From Atherix ibis (taxonomy: Eukaryota; Arthropoda; Insecta; Diptera; Athericidae): a DNA stretch of 64,000 bases. The notes below the pieces were generated by a model. It made no database searches. It was not told the DNA's origin and was given only the letters and a program-made list of their open reading frames with translations. Below are positions 1-11,640 of this stretch, piece by piece; position 1 is the stretch's first letter; the number at the start of each line of letters is the position of its first letter. The DNA is taken from assembly GCA_958298945.1 (NCBI GenBank), contig OY282609.1:27625212-27689211 (forward strand). Direction: 5' to 3'. The translations under genes were made by a program, and so were the position numbers.

Positions 1-3000
1 GCGATATTGGTATGCTCGCGACGGTGTTAGTAACGAGCGGAAGCGAAATTGATCCTGGCACTGAACCCGGAACTTGAACCGCCACCGGAGCTTGAGCCGA
101 CATTTGCGCTGTTGGGTACGATTGGGGATGGGCTTGTTGCTGATGCCCACTGAAGGTATTTGGGTCGACCATGACTTGAGATTGTGATGCTGCACTTTTC
201 ATAATAGTTGCTCCTGCTTGATGCTGAGGCTGCGGTTGTGCTGGTGGCGGTTGTTGCTGAACTGGCTGCGGCTGTTGCAGAATTTGTTGCGACTGTTGTT
301 GTTGAAGTGGTTGAGGTTGCGGCTGTTGCTGAAGCGGCTGCGATTGTTGTTGCAGTTGCTGTTGTTGCAGGTGCTGTTGCTGCAGCGATTGCTGTTGTTG
401 CTGAAGCGATTGGTGTTGTTGCTGAAGCGATTGCTGTTGTTGTTGAAGCGATTGCTGTTGTTGCTGAAGCGATTGCTGTTGTTGCTGAATTGGCTGTACT
501 TGTTGTGGAAGAGTTTGCGTCTGCTGCATGAGCGTAACATTTGACGTTGGTATTGCCATCGGCATTTGTTCATTAATTGTTGGGCCTGCTGACATTGGTA
601 GGTTAACGGGCATCATCTGAACTGGAGTCTGTATCATTGTCGGGATTTGCATTGACGTTTGAGCCTGCATTGACTGTTGCTGTACCTGCATCTGCTGTGG
701 TATTTGCTGATACTGAGGCGGCAACTGTTGAATTTGGGATTGTGGCTGTTGTTGGACCTGAGGATGTGGTTGAGACTGAACTTGTTGCTGCGATTGCGTC
801 TGTGGAATCATATTTGTCAGAACACCGTTCTGAATGTTTATATTGGCTGGCAAACTGGTTGCATGAATTTGCACAGGAATAACGGTTGGCGTCTGATTTG
901 ATGTCACGTAGAACTGCGCTGGATGCGACTGACTCTGCTGTACATTTCCCGAACTTTTCTGCTGATATTCGGACGTCACAAACTGTGGTTGCTGCTGCAT
1001 TACTGTCGGCGTCAGTTGAATTTGAGACGGCAAACTCTGAGCTAACATGATATTCTGTTGTTGTTGTTGTTGTTGCTGCTGCTGCTGCTGCTGAAGATTC
1101 ATTTGAGTTACATTTGAGATTTGAGGCATTGTCTGGGTATGCATTCCAGGCGATGGCACTATAACTCCAACCGATCCTCCAATCGCCACACCACCACCAG
1201 AAACTGACTGCATCATGGCTGGCAAACTGGCGGGATGATGTTGTGATTGTTGTTGTTGTTGTTGCTGCTGCTGCTGTTGATGCTGCTGTTGCTGTTGCTG
1301 TTGTAATTGCTGTTGCTGTTGTAACTGCTGTTGCTGTTGTAACTGCTGTTGCAACTGCTGATGTAACTGTTGTTGTTGCAACTGCTGATGCTGTTCGAGC
1401 ATTTGAACCGATATCGGATGCTGTAATGTCTGTCCCGGTGATGTGATTATATTATAACCAATTGTCCCCGGAGCACTGCCATAGTTCATTTTGAGAGTAT
1501 ATTCGGGAGTTTCACAGCCACTGTCGATGTGATTCTCTGTCACAACGACATTTTTCTCTTTAGCAGATGCGCTATCATGCGACGGCTGCTGCAATGTTGT
1601 ATGGTCTAAATAGTCCATGCACATCCATCGTCCGCGCTTGAAGGGTTCAGTCGATTCAATTTTTACCACTTTAAATCGTTCGTTGCGGTACTGGGGCTGC
1701 TTTTGTTCGCCATCGCTCGATTTGCTGCCAACAGCGCAACCAATCGCGTTGATGGCAGCGTCTACGGAACTTCCGTGGATAGCCGCAAGAGCCTGCTCGC
1801 TTGGTTCACCGACACTGGCCAAGTCTGGATCGACGATAACTAAACCGTACTGTGAACTAGTTGGAATGACTGGAGCTGTGCCGAGCGCATTGCTCGAGAA
1901 GAACACATCCTCCTTTGAGAATGTGTCCTCAGAAAAGCTGGGCGTCTCGTTTTCGAAATCCGTAATTCGGCTATTATCATCGGTATGAGATTCATCCAAA
2001 TCGTCAGCTGAATCGTCGCCGTTGTCGGCGCTCAACTTACTACCGTCCGTTACGGATATTATCTGATATGATGACGTCTTTGGCTTGCGTTGAATCGAAT
2101 CGTCTCCGTTATCGACGGCGTTCAATTTGCTAGCGTCCGTCACGGATATTATCTGAAACGATGACGTCTTTGGTTTGCGTTGAATTGACAACGACGACGA
2201 TGTATTCGGCACATTGAACAACAACTGGTGATGAGCACTCGAATTACTGGAGGTGCTTGCAGAAGGACCGGTCACAGCCACTTTCAATGGTATTGTCTTA
2301 CCACCATTTCCACTAGGATTTCCGGACTCCTCGACTTCACCGTCATCATTAACGGCACTGCTATTGCCGCTACCACCCTCATCATCGTCATTTCCACTCG
2401 GATTCACTTCCATATCATTTTCGCTTGGAGGATTCGCATTCGGATTTCTATCTCGATCCCGATCCCGATCACTGTTGCTTTTCGCATTACTGTTGCTGTT
2501 CGAATTACTATTGTTTATGCTGTCGATACTGTTGCTGTTACTGTTGTTACTATTACAGTTATTATTGTTGTTATTGTTTAAATTAGCGCCGATACCAGCA
2601 CCACCAACACTACTACTCTTGATACTACTATTGCTACCGCTGCTACTGCTTGTGGTACTGCGTCGTCGGCCACTGTTCAAAGTGCCTCTGCCTCCACCAT
2701 CTCCAACTCCGTCCTCGCCTTCTACCGATCCGGACTTTTTGTCTTTACTGCTGGTTCTGCTGCTGCTACTGCTACTGCTGCAACTGCTATTCGCATTGGT
2801 GTGGGTGTTCGAATTCGAGTTATTATTGGTATTGGTGGTGTTGGTTGTGCTATTCGAAGCTGTTGCACTACCAGCACCGGACGTAGTCACCTCGCTGCCA
2901 AGACGAAGACTTTCACTTGTTGTCCGATGGATGACGTTAACAGAGCCATGATGATGACCATGGGCACCGTGCATACCGTGCGTACCATGGTGATGATGAT

Positions 3001-3427
3001 GGTGATGCCGACTAAGACTATGCTTACTGCCAGCGGATCCTCCACCACCATTGCCGCCAGTCAGTCCTGAACCTGAACCTGACCGACTTCCAGTGCTAGA
3101 CGCAGACGAAGGCCCATTACCAGTTGAAATACCACCGCTACCGCCACTGTGACTGCTGCCAGCACCGCCATGCCCGCTGCTAGTTGCACCGGTTGCACTA
3201 CTGCTGCCCATTGCACCTGAACCTCTTCGGAAAAAACTACTACTATTGACACAGTTCGTATGCCTTAATGAATATGGCCTGATTGATGATGATCCACCAC
3301 TGCTCGATGTCGACGATTTGGCATTTTTCGCCACACTTGCCGCAGTCTTCTGTTCCTCGGACTGTTGCTTCTGTATCGGCCGGTTGTGATGATGATATAA
3401 TCCTGTCGACGATGTATTTTCGGCCAT
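1..3427 (-). CDS. bun: BunA/TSC22D-family long isoform, large first coding exon (partial)
   Basis: Open frame of 1142 codons from ATG at 3427-3425 to the window edge without a stop, so it continues to the left. It begins MAENTSSTG. Two signatures identify BunA: a KTSSFQIISVT motif, present twice (residues 414-443 and 444-472), and RFKVVKIESTEPFKRGRW (from residue 584), both typical of long TSC22D isoforms. Between lie low-complexity stretches: Gly/Ser-rich 60-130, a His run near 140, Asn/Ser-rich 276-316, DRDRDRD near 320, and Gln-rich 678-728, 778-790 and 965-1077. Known role of the family: long Bun isoforms promote growth and partner Madm (NRBP1); dimerisation uses a C-terminal TSC box and leucine zipper, expected in exons off the left edge. 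Start choice: first Met, preceded by an extremely AT-rich leader. Very sure of family and frame. Confidence 0.92.
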   Translation of the reverse strand, partial: MAENTSSTGLYHHHNRPIQKQQSEEQKTAASVAKNAKSSTSSSGGSSSIRPYSLRHTNCVNSSSFFRRGSGAMGSSSATGATSSGHGGAGSSHSGGSGGISTGNGPSSASSTGSRSGSGSGLTGGNGGGGSAGSKHSLSRHHHHHHHGTHGMHGAHGHHHGSVNVIHRTTSESLRLGSEVTTSGAGSATASNSTTNTTNTNNNSNSNTHTNANSSCSSSSSSSRTSSKDKKSGSVEGEDGVGDGGGRGTLNSGRRRSTTSSSSGSNSSIKSSSVGGAGIGANLNNNNNNNCNSNNSNSNSIDSINNSNSNSNSNAKSNSDRDRDRDRNPNANPPSENDMEVNPSGNDDDEGGSGNSSAVNDDGEVEESGNPSGNGGKTIPLKVAVTGPSASTSSNSSAHHQLLFNVPNTSSSLSIQRKPKTSSFQIISVTDASKLNAVDNGDDSIQRKPKTSSYQIISVTDGSKLSADNGDDSADDLDESHTDDNSRITDFENETPSFSEDTFSKEDVFFSSNALGTAPVIPTSSQYGLVIVDPDLASVGEPSEQALAAIHGSSVDAAINAIGCAVGSKSSDGEQKQPQYRNERFKVVKIESTEPFKRGRWMCMDYLDHTTLQQPSHDSASAKEKNVVVTENHIDSGCETPEYTLKMNYGSAPGTIGYNIITSPGQTLQHPISVQMLEQHQQLQQQQLHQQLQQQLQQQQQLQQQQQLQQQQQQQHQQQQQQQQQQQSQHHPASLPAMMQSVSGGGVAIGGSVGVIVPSPGMHTQTMPQISNVTQMNLQQQQQQQQQQQQQNIMLAQSLPSQIQLTPTVMQQQPQFVTSEYQQKSSGNVQQSQSHPAQFYVTSNQTPTVIPVQIHATSLPANINIQNGVLTNMIPQTQSQQQVQSQPHPQVQQQPQSQIQQLPPQYQQIPQQMQVQQQSMQAQTSMQIPTMIQTPVQMMPVNLPMSAGPTINEQMPMAIPTSNVTLMQQTQTLPQQVQPIQQQQQSLQQQQQSLQQQQQSLQQQHQSLQQQQQSLQQQHLQQQQLQQQSQPLQQQPQPQPLQQQQSQQILQQPQPVQQQPPPAQPQPQHQAGATIMKSAASQSQVMVDPNTFSGHQQQAHPQSYPTAQMSAQAPVAVQVPGSVPGSISLPLVTNTVASIPIS
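206..534 (-). repeat. CAG/CAA coding repeat, C-proximal Gln-rich tract of bun exon
   Basis: Read on the minus strand this is a run of mixed CAG and CAA codons broken by Ser, Leu, His and Pro; SLQQQQQ phrases recur. It encodes bun residues about 965-1077. On the plus strand it produces artificial Ala/Val and Leu-rich frames. Confidence 0.9.
1055..1093 (-). repeat. 13-codon uninterrupted glutamine tract in bun
   Basis: Six CAG codons, six CAA codons and one CAG encode 13 consecutive glutamines (bun residues about 778-790). Blocks of pure CAG and pure CAA suggest separate local expansions. Confidence 0.9.
1240..1398 (-). repeat. CAG/CAA coding repeat, central Gln-rich tract of bun
   Basis: Mixed CAG/CAA run with LQQQQ phrases and scattered His, encoding bun residues about 678-728. 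It stays in frame with flanking conserved sequence, so it is a real protein tract. Confidence 0.88.
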
Positions 3428-5260
3428 TGTTTTTTTTATAATTTAATTTTTTTTTTTTAATTTTTTTTTGGAAATTTTTATGTATATATATTTTTTTAAT
3501 ATTTAATATTATTTTTAACTAACACAAAATATTTTATTTATTTTTTTAAGCCTAACTTAATTTCTTTTATTTTTTTATTTTTTTATTTTATTAAAATAAA
3601 ATTTATATATGAGAAGATAATTACAATTCTAGAGATAATCCTTGTTTTTTCCTTGAGACTTTTTTTCTACAAAGTCTAGTCTGGCACCTTCAGAATCCAC
3701 CTTGAAATTCTCCCTTGCCTTCCCCGCTATCCGCTACTTCTTTTCTTACCAATTCCTTTCGATTGCCTTATTTTTTTGTTAATAAAATTTTTCGATTCTC
3801 TTTTTCGCTTTTCACTATTAGCTATTTTTTTTCTTCCAAAAACTGATAATAAAATATCCTTGAAAAAAAAATTAAATAATAACAACAAAAAAAACGCAAC
3901 AAGCCGAAATAATAGAAAACCTATGCGATTTTTGCTGCGTTTACACTGTTTCGTAATTGATTATTTCAAGTATTACCACCACTAACCGCGACCGCCCGAT
4001 TAATTTGTCGTTGAAAGTTTTCTTCTTTAGAATTTCCTATTTTTTTTCTATAATTTTCACTTATTTGCATTTATTTTTTTATTTTGAAATAAAAAACTCA
4101 AAAAGGAAAATAAACTAACTAAAAATCCAAATTGATTCGATGATGTTGCTGTTGAATGTATGCTACGTTGTTGACGATGTTATGACTTTCGTTGATAACT
4201 TTTTTGTTGTGTCACCCAAGCTTTAATTGAACTAATTTTACTATAATACAAACTCGGCTATACAACAAAAAATACCATCTTTACACAACCGCAATTGCCC
4301 GTATACATAAACACCGAATCATTAATATTTTTATTGATTTTATTATTAAATATCCGCACGCACATTCATACAAAATCAGTTGAGAACAGACAATTGTGTT
4401 GAATCGAATATTCTCAATTTTGGTTGGTTAAATTTTGTTGCTGCTACACTTGTTGTTGATAAACGAATGCCGCTGCTACAATAAACAGCAATTGTTGTTG
4501 TTTATTTTTATTATTGATGATGAGAATTTTGTTGTCGTTGTTGTTTAGTGATTTTCAGTGATTTTCTTTTTCAACTTTCGACTGTTGTTATTATTATTGT
4601 CATTTTCAACAAAATACATTTTCGTTATTGTTGTTATTAAAGATCAACAACAAATTATAATTAATAAATTTATATTTTCTCGTTTCTTAATAATTTAAAA
4701 AAAAAACTACCCTCTCTCAAATATTTATTATTATCTACGAAAATTATCAAATTTTATCAAAATTTTCATAGAAGAAAATGCATAATTTTTTTAAATATTT
4801 TGATTCATGTGCAATATGCAATTAAACCGCACTAATGGGGCATAAATACAATACACTCACACTATTATGCTAACAAATTGAATAATTATATCCATTGCGC
4901 GTACGATATTTTACCGCCGTCTGTTTGACAATAATTGCGGTAAAGTCGACCGTGACGACAACCGCACCGGTGACAGTGCCGTCAATCGTCCTGCGGAAGG
5001 GTGAGAGAGACAGAGTAAATCGACTACGATTAACGAGAGATAATGACGATCACGGCGACGGCCAAGAAATCAACTATTCTCGTATATTATTGGCGTCACT
5101 GTATGCATGCGCGAGCAACGGCAACGGCGATCAGATATTTTCTCTTATTGCACAGTTTTACGTTTCTCTTTTTCGTTATTTAACATTTTTTAGAATTTTT
5201 TTTCTCCTCTGTCTTCACTTAAACCACTACTACTATTATTATTATTATTAATAATTGCGA
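3428..5260 (-). promoter_or_regulatory. bun 5' leader and candidate promoter
   Basis: Noncoding flank upstream of the bun start. 3428-4880 is very AT-rich with GTTGTT stretches and fits a long untranslated leader. 4880-5160 is clearly less AT-rich, with CpG-containing sequence, a GAGAGAGACAGAG stretch near 5003 and GCATGCGCGAGCAACGG near 5105. That change in composition is the usual look of an insect promoter, but no start site can be fixed, and a plus-strand open frame across it has no recognisable protein features. Confidence 0.3.
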
Positions 5261-6850
5261 TTTCCTTCCAATGAATTTTATTATTTTCACTAATTTTTTT
5301 AATTACAACTAAAAATATTTACTATTTTTATAATTCAACATTTTTGTACACTTAGTAGTTGTTGTTGTTATTGTATGTACACGCTGTTGTAGTTGTGACT
5401 TTGCTTCTTTTTTCTTTATAAAATGAAAATAACTAGCAAAAGCGAAAAAAACAGTTTAATAAAAGAGAAGAAAAAAAACCAAAAAAAAAACAAAAAAATT
5501 ATTTCTGCAAAACGTAAACTGACAAGTTTATTATTTTTTGAATCACCACGCACAAGCACAATTTTTGATATTATTTTGACATCAAATACACATCCAATGT
5601 GTTAGTTATTTTTATTTTTCCGTTTTCTCTTCTCTCAAAAAAATAATTGATTCTCTCCCAAAATAATAATACGTCGTATTTACTTATATTTTTTTTTCTT
5701 TCTTTATTTATTATTAATTTTTCATTGTTCGTGTGTTGAAATTATGAGTTTTTGTTTTTATTTTTCATCGTTATTTAATTTTAGCTGTTAATTATATTAA
5801 AAGAAAAGAAAAAACTTTAATAAATACATTTACTACAGGTAATAAATTTTTTTGCCATCATATAAACTACTTTTTTTTTATTAACAAATAATTTTCTAGG
5901 ATAGAATTTTTCTCTATAATTCGAAGTAAATTTTTAAAATGACCACCACAACCATATTTGGACTGACTGTTATGGCTAATTTTTTAATTAAACCCATCTA
6001 TCTGATGATTACGTGCGAGTTACGATAGTAAACATTTTGTTTTTTTTTTTGTTTAGAAAATTTGTATATTATTTATTTGATTTAAGAGAAATCATCAATA
6101 GAATATATGACCAAAAAAATGTACTTTCTATAAAAAAAAAAAATTATGAATAAAAACTTTTACATTAAAAATAAAAATAATTATATTAAAATTCGCGACT
6201 CATACGATGACGGAAATGACTCAATATTAATAATTACGCATACACAGTCATCTTCATCATCTTTTTTTTCTTCTCCAGGAAAAAATTATATCTACAACAA
6301 TATAAAAAATAAAAACTCATGACAGAAATATGAAGAAAGAAAAACCATCAAATAATAAAACTGAGAAAAAAGAACTCCGCAATGTGTTTAGTTACAATAC
6401 AGTTAGTGTTGATAGTACTGAAAAGAATTCCGAAGAGCAAGAAGGGAGTAGGAGAAATAATTCATACAAAAAGTTGACGAAATGACAGTTTCAGGAGAGA
6501 CAGAGCAGAGATGAAAGGAGAAAATGTAACGTAAAAGGTTGACACGAGCTAACAATAAACGGCAAAACAATGGTGAGAGCGAGCAGAGACAGATTATACG
6601 GAGAGCAAGAAGAGAATTTTCAATTGAATTTGTTTAGATTTGGAGTGACAGTCGCAGCGGGCCAGTTTTTATTGCTTCTTTATAAATATTTTATTTTGAT
6701 TTTTCGCAAGTAAAATTTTTTTTTGCAATAGCACAAAACCAACAAAATACCAAAAAAACTTAATTAATTTTATATGTAAAATTAGAATAAAATTTATTTG
6801 ACTAATAATTTGTTTGGTATCGATTTGTTGAAGGAAAAAAAAAATATTCG
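5261..6850. other. Noncoding AT-rich flank
   Basis: Homopolymer-rich intergenic DNA with no coding signature. Near 6440-6660 a GA-rich stretch with several GACAGAG motifs precedes GTCGCAGCGGGCCAG; this could be a further regulatory element but nothing decides it. Confidence 0.5.
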
Positions 6851-6851
6851 G

Positions 6852-7518
6852 TAGAGTGTGCAAAAAAAAATATGGCTCAGACTGATTTCATATATAATAT
6901 TTGAAAGTGTGAAAGTGACAGAGTAACAGCGATAATCAATGGTGGCAGCGATAATGATAATTACGGAAAGAAGTGTTCATTTTAACAAGAAACAGTGAAT
7001 AAATACGGATACATGTGATCTATAAGTGAAATTATGTTTTAGTACCTGTCAAATTCGTGATCGATTAAAATGTTTTTCTCACCGTTGTCGCATGGATTTT
7101 GAAAAAATTCCGTAAAACGGAGGCAGTAAGACCTAGAAATACTGCAACCGTGGAAGGATTGTCTTTTGGTTCTTCAAATAATTTGCAATCTGTATAAAAC
7201 TGCGACTGACTTTAGCCAGTGACTTCGTCAAAAGAACAGTAACGCAAAAATAACGTTATTCTCTGACGAATGCAAATTCATACACAAAACCTGAATAAAG
7301 GCTCAGCAATGAGTAACCTCTATAGACTGCCCCTACAAAAACAGAAGGTATCGTTATGATCTGGGGATGTTTTCAGGTCAAATATGAAATATATAACATT
7401 AATTCTATATTTTTACATCGCTGTTATAAAAAAAAAATACTATAAACTACACAATTTACTGTGTTAATGCATACAATAAAATACTATTACTTGTATCCCT
7501 GTATTTTGCACACCACTG
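6852..7518 (+). mobile_element. Tc1-like DNA transposon remnant
   Basis: Decayed Tc1 transposase. Around 7253 the frame reads LSDECKF, the block around the first catalytic Asp, and around 7353 a frame gives VMIWGC, the next conserved block of Tc1 proteins; frames are broken by stops and shifts. The right end reads GTATTTTGCACACCACTG, a typical Tc1 terminal repeat in reverse. A weakly similar GAGTGTGCAAAA near 6855 may be the left end, giving a roughly 0.67 kb internally deleted copy. The left limit is uncertain. Confidence 0.55.
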
Positions 7519-10500
7519 ATTAATTAAGCTTACTTACTTAGTAAGGGCAATTTGACATTTTTTTTTAAATTTAAATTTAATTTTTTTTCTTGTCAATTTT
7601 TGATATTATATTATATTAAAACTATATTATTTTGGGTTTTAAAAACTTATTTTTACAAAAACTCCCTTTTTGATATTAAGAAAAGAGGACGATGGAAAAA
7701 TTATGCTAACCTTTACCAACAATTAAAAATGGAAATATGCAGATTTAAAAACTAAATAATTTTAATTATAAAATTGTGATGACAAGTCATTGTGTAATAT
7801 TTTCTAGTTAAAAAAATTAAATTAAGAAATTTTGAAAAAATGTGATTTTTTCGCAAATTACAAAAGTCAACCTGCTTATTCACAGTATGCGCAACTGAGA
7901 TGGAATGTGTTGAATGCGTATGCATCACCACCAAACCAAATGACAGATTGGATTTAAACTAGTCTCAACGGTCACACACTCAAACACACACACATCTGCA
8001 TAAATGGGTACGGCGACGAATAGCCTAAATTCACAAAACAACTCAATTCAAAATCGAATACATCTTCGGCCTCAGTAAAAAAAAAAAACTTCAAACACCG
8101 AAAGCGGAAAACGAACAGAATATTTGACATTTCCACTGTTTGCCGTTAACGAGTATGCGTCACAAATGTCAAAATCCGCAAAAAGAGATTTTCGTCATTG
8201 TTCGGAGATTTTTTTAATCAAATTTTCAATTTTTCTCTCTCGTCCCAATGGACAAAAACAAATTGTGTAGTAGAAGACTCAGCTGTCGAGTACTCCTGCG
8301 ACTGCCCCACTTTAAAGTTTTGGTTCCGTTCTGTTGCTACTATTGCGTTGCAGCAGCACAACTTTTGACGCATTGCCATTGACGGTACATGCATACCCTG
8401 TTGTTGGCTGCAGCAATATTGCTATCATTTTTCACCTACTTTTACAAAGGCCGCTCTGTCTTTCTTTTGCACATAATCTTAGTACATAACATACTTTCTG
8501 AAAGACCGACGACTAACTACTGCAGATACCGTCGCCTACTACTCACCCCAAATTTATTGCCAATAGAGTTGAAGTTGTTGTCCATCATTTTTAATCATTC
8601 TTTCTCTTTTTATTTTCGTAATATTTTCTTCATCAAATTTTCGGTTGAGTTTCTTAAATTTCTTTTTAATTGTAAAATCGAATAATTTCAATTAAATTAA
8701 CTATGAAATAAATTTTGACACTTCACTGCAAGTAAATGTTAATCGATAAGAATTTATTTACAAGAAGACATTTTTTAAAGTCTAACTGGTTTTCTTTGGA
8801 AATACGATAAAATTGTATCTTTTCAAAATTATGACAATTTGACAGAATATTGCAAGAAAAAAAATTTTCTTTTCAGATCTTTGATTAATAGCAAAAGTAG
8901 TGTCAATTGTTTAAAAAAATAATATAAATAAATACTATTTTCATGCACAGTTTGTGAAAATGCAATTCGAATGAAGCAAAAACAAAAACAAACTCGAAAT
9001 TACCCAAAACTAGTACACAATTTGTATTATTTTATTTTTCGATACGCAAATCGATTTCAAAATAATACTTCCATCTCTTTTCAATTAATTAAGAAAATTT
9101 CGTTTTTCTTTTTTCATTTCAATTCTTTTACGATACAAAACACACCCATCCCTTGCCCCAATCCCCTTCAACCAAGCACAATAACTTTTCTTGCTTTTGT
9201 TTTTAATATCTTTTTTTTTATCGTTTTCAATGAAATTCTGACAGCTCGCGCAGATAATTTTCTACTCTGCACATACCAACTAAACTAACACAGCTGACTC
9301 TTTCTCTTAAGCAACGGTGAGTTTTGGTTTTCATTTCGACTAGCAAATCTCTCACTCGTTAGACAAGTGATTGTTTGTCTCTCACTTTTCCTTCGCAATC
9401 GATTTATAGAAAAACTATTCCTATCTCTGCTCTGTACACTATGAATACCAATGAAGTACAACTTAATTCATTTAAATTTTGGTTCTCTTTTCTGTTGTGA
9501 GAGAGACAAGAGTCTCGCGTTTAAATCCAATCGAAAAACGAAATAATGAAGAACAATTTTCTACTTCAATTTTAAATTTAATTCTTTTTTAATAAGAATA
9601 TAAATAAATAAATTAATTTATTTATATTCTTGTATAATAAGAATTGCAAAAAATGATTTTCAAAATAAATTTTAAAAAAAAGTCCTATTTTGCGGTAATA
9701 GTAATATTTTTTTTAAACTTATAAGAAAATTTTTGAAAAAATAAATAATACACTTGTGGAAGGGTTACTATTATTCATAAAATTTCATATAAGATTATTA
9801 ATTTTTATTATAGATTTTTATACGTCAAACCAAATTTGATTTCATGTTTTTTTTTTTTTTTTGATTTATTATACATAAAATAAGAAAGCTGAGATGCCAA
9901 GGTCATAGTAAAAAAAACAACCTTTAAAATTTATTCAATTATTAGAAATTTAAAATCTTTTCGTAAAATTATCGATTTGAAATTTTAGGAATTTGTTAAA
10001 AAAAATTCAGGAATTTTTTCTCAAGATTTGAAAAATCATCTTCAGCGAAAAGAGATATTCCCGAAAATAAATTGTTCAAAAATTAAAAAATTTAATACAT
10101 AAAATAAAAAATTACGTTAAATGAAAAAAAACCAAAAGCAAAAAATTAATCAAGAGTAAAAATAAAAGATTTTTTGCAAAGGAATTATTAATAAAAATTT
10201 GTAGATTTTGTGATTTAAACAAAAAAATATCCTTTGCCCTTTTAAAATTGAAATTGTGACTGAAAATATTGAGAAACACTCCCCACCTACACAATATTAC
10301 TAGTCATCCACCAACCCCCTTAAAACATAACCACTAATTATGAAATTTTAAATTTTTATGAGTAAAAATTAAAAAAAAAAATCTTTAGTAAAATAGAAAA
10401 ATTATTAACACTGACCGATACTCTTAAATAAGTCCTTTGCTTTAAGGGAGCGCCTGCCCATCATCACCTATTAGGCGGTCAAAGAGACAATTTGTTTGGA

Positions 10501-10749
10501 TTTGTTTTTTGGGGGCAGGAGCCGAAAATTGTATTTTAATTGGCATAGAAATTCAGATCAGTGAATTTGCAAAAAATTTGTTTTCAATCATTTTTGACAG
10601 ATTTTCAATTTCTCCAAAAATACAAACTGTATAAAAATTCTGTGCAAAGGTATTTTTGAAGAGAACAAAAATACTGAATCTGAAGTAGAACTGATTCTCA
10701 GATTTAGTATTTTCGAGTTTGAATCGAATTGATTTGAAATCTATGCATT
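7519..10749. other. Intergenic DNA, no gene seen
   Basis: AT-rich flank between bun and the next conserved gene. A somewhat more complex stretch at about 7930-8560 and another at 9120-9540 lack conserved protein frames. Short open frames here start and stop at random and have AT-driven composition. Confidence 0.5.
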
Positions 10750-11640
10750 GTTATCCATCTTTTTTAGGTGTTTACTTTTGATCCTGTTAAAATTATTTGG
10801 GCAACCCAAAAAAAAAATTCGTGGCCTGATATGGAGGAGCCTTTACCGATTTCCGATACAAATTCCAAAATACAGAGAATTGTGGCGACGGTGCTGATTG
10901 CCGATTGTCAATACCGAAACGGAATTCGCAACCACGTAACCGGACACACTCGTTCTAGCGACGAAAATATGGATTGCAACACTGAATAAACACTCAACCA
11001 ACCGCTAAAATGACGGCGGATAGCGGCAGGGCGAGATAAAGAATGAGAGAGCGACACTTTGCTCATGCACTGACTGATGATATTTACTTTTTTCTCTTTA
11101 ATTATTTTTCTTCTATTTACACATATACACTATGCATTTATTATTTGCCATTTTTTTTTGCATTGATTCTAACTAACACACATGTGCACATGCGAACGAA
11201 ATAGCCGACGACCAAAATTTACCGACCGACCGATAGACCGACTGATTGGAATTTTTGTCGACGACGATTCTCTCTATCTCTCTCTCAGAGCACGAAAGAG
11301 AAGCAGCCGAACGAGCACGAATCTGTGAACGAACGAATGAGCGAGAGATGTGCGCGTATTAAGGCGACGGACGACACAAAACTGGCCGACTATGGCTGCG
11401 AATATGACGACAACGAACGAATCGGCGATGACGGCAAAGTCAATGACTGCGACTGGACTGCAACTGCACTAAAGTCGGCCTCCTGCAGCACGTTGCGAAA
11501 ATGTGTAATTTTGTTCGTGTTACTGTCGTCGCCTGGACTTTTTTCGGCACTAACGACAACGGCCACGAAGGCGACGCCAACTGCAACGTTGAAACAATGA
11601 CGATATCAATGGGAGGCAGGCATCCGGGGGATACTTAATA
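10750..11640. promoter_or_regulatory. Less AT-rich block, possible distal promoter or untranslated exon
   Basis: Composition changes sharply: many CpG dinucleotides, GACGACG and GAACGAACGAATGAG repeats, and a CTCTCTATCTCTCTCTCAGAG (GAGA-factor-like) run at about 11269-11289. It contains two short plus-strand frames (10768-10989, 11325-11600) with no family features. On the minus strand it could be a distal untranslated exon of bun; a GTAAAG donor-like site occurs near 10848. Inference only. Confidence 0.25.

Noticed and set aside
208..544. Ala/Val-rich and Leu-rich plus-strand open frames
   Set aside because: They are the antisense of the CAG/CAA tracts of bun, which has conserved motifs on the minus strand.
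2228..3070. Several plus-strand frames rich in Leu, Ile or Met
   Set aside because: Antisense of the Ser/Asn/Gly/His-rich part of bun; the minus-strand frame is open from 3427 to the window edge.
4895..5251. 118-codon plus-strand frame ending in a Tyr run
   Set aside because: Lies over the candidate bun promoter; the tail is an (ATT/ACT) simple repeat and no protein features are seen.
11325..11600. 91-codon plus-strand frame with a hydrophobic stretch
   Set aside because: Composition follows GACGA-type repeats of the island; no family, no splice context.
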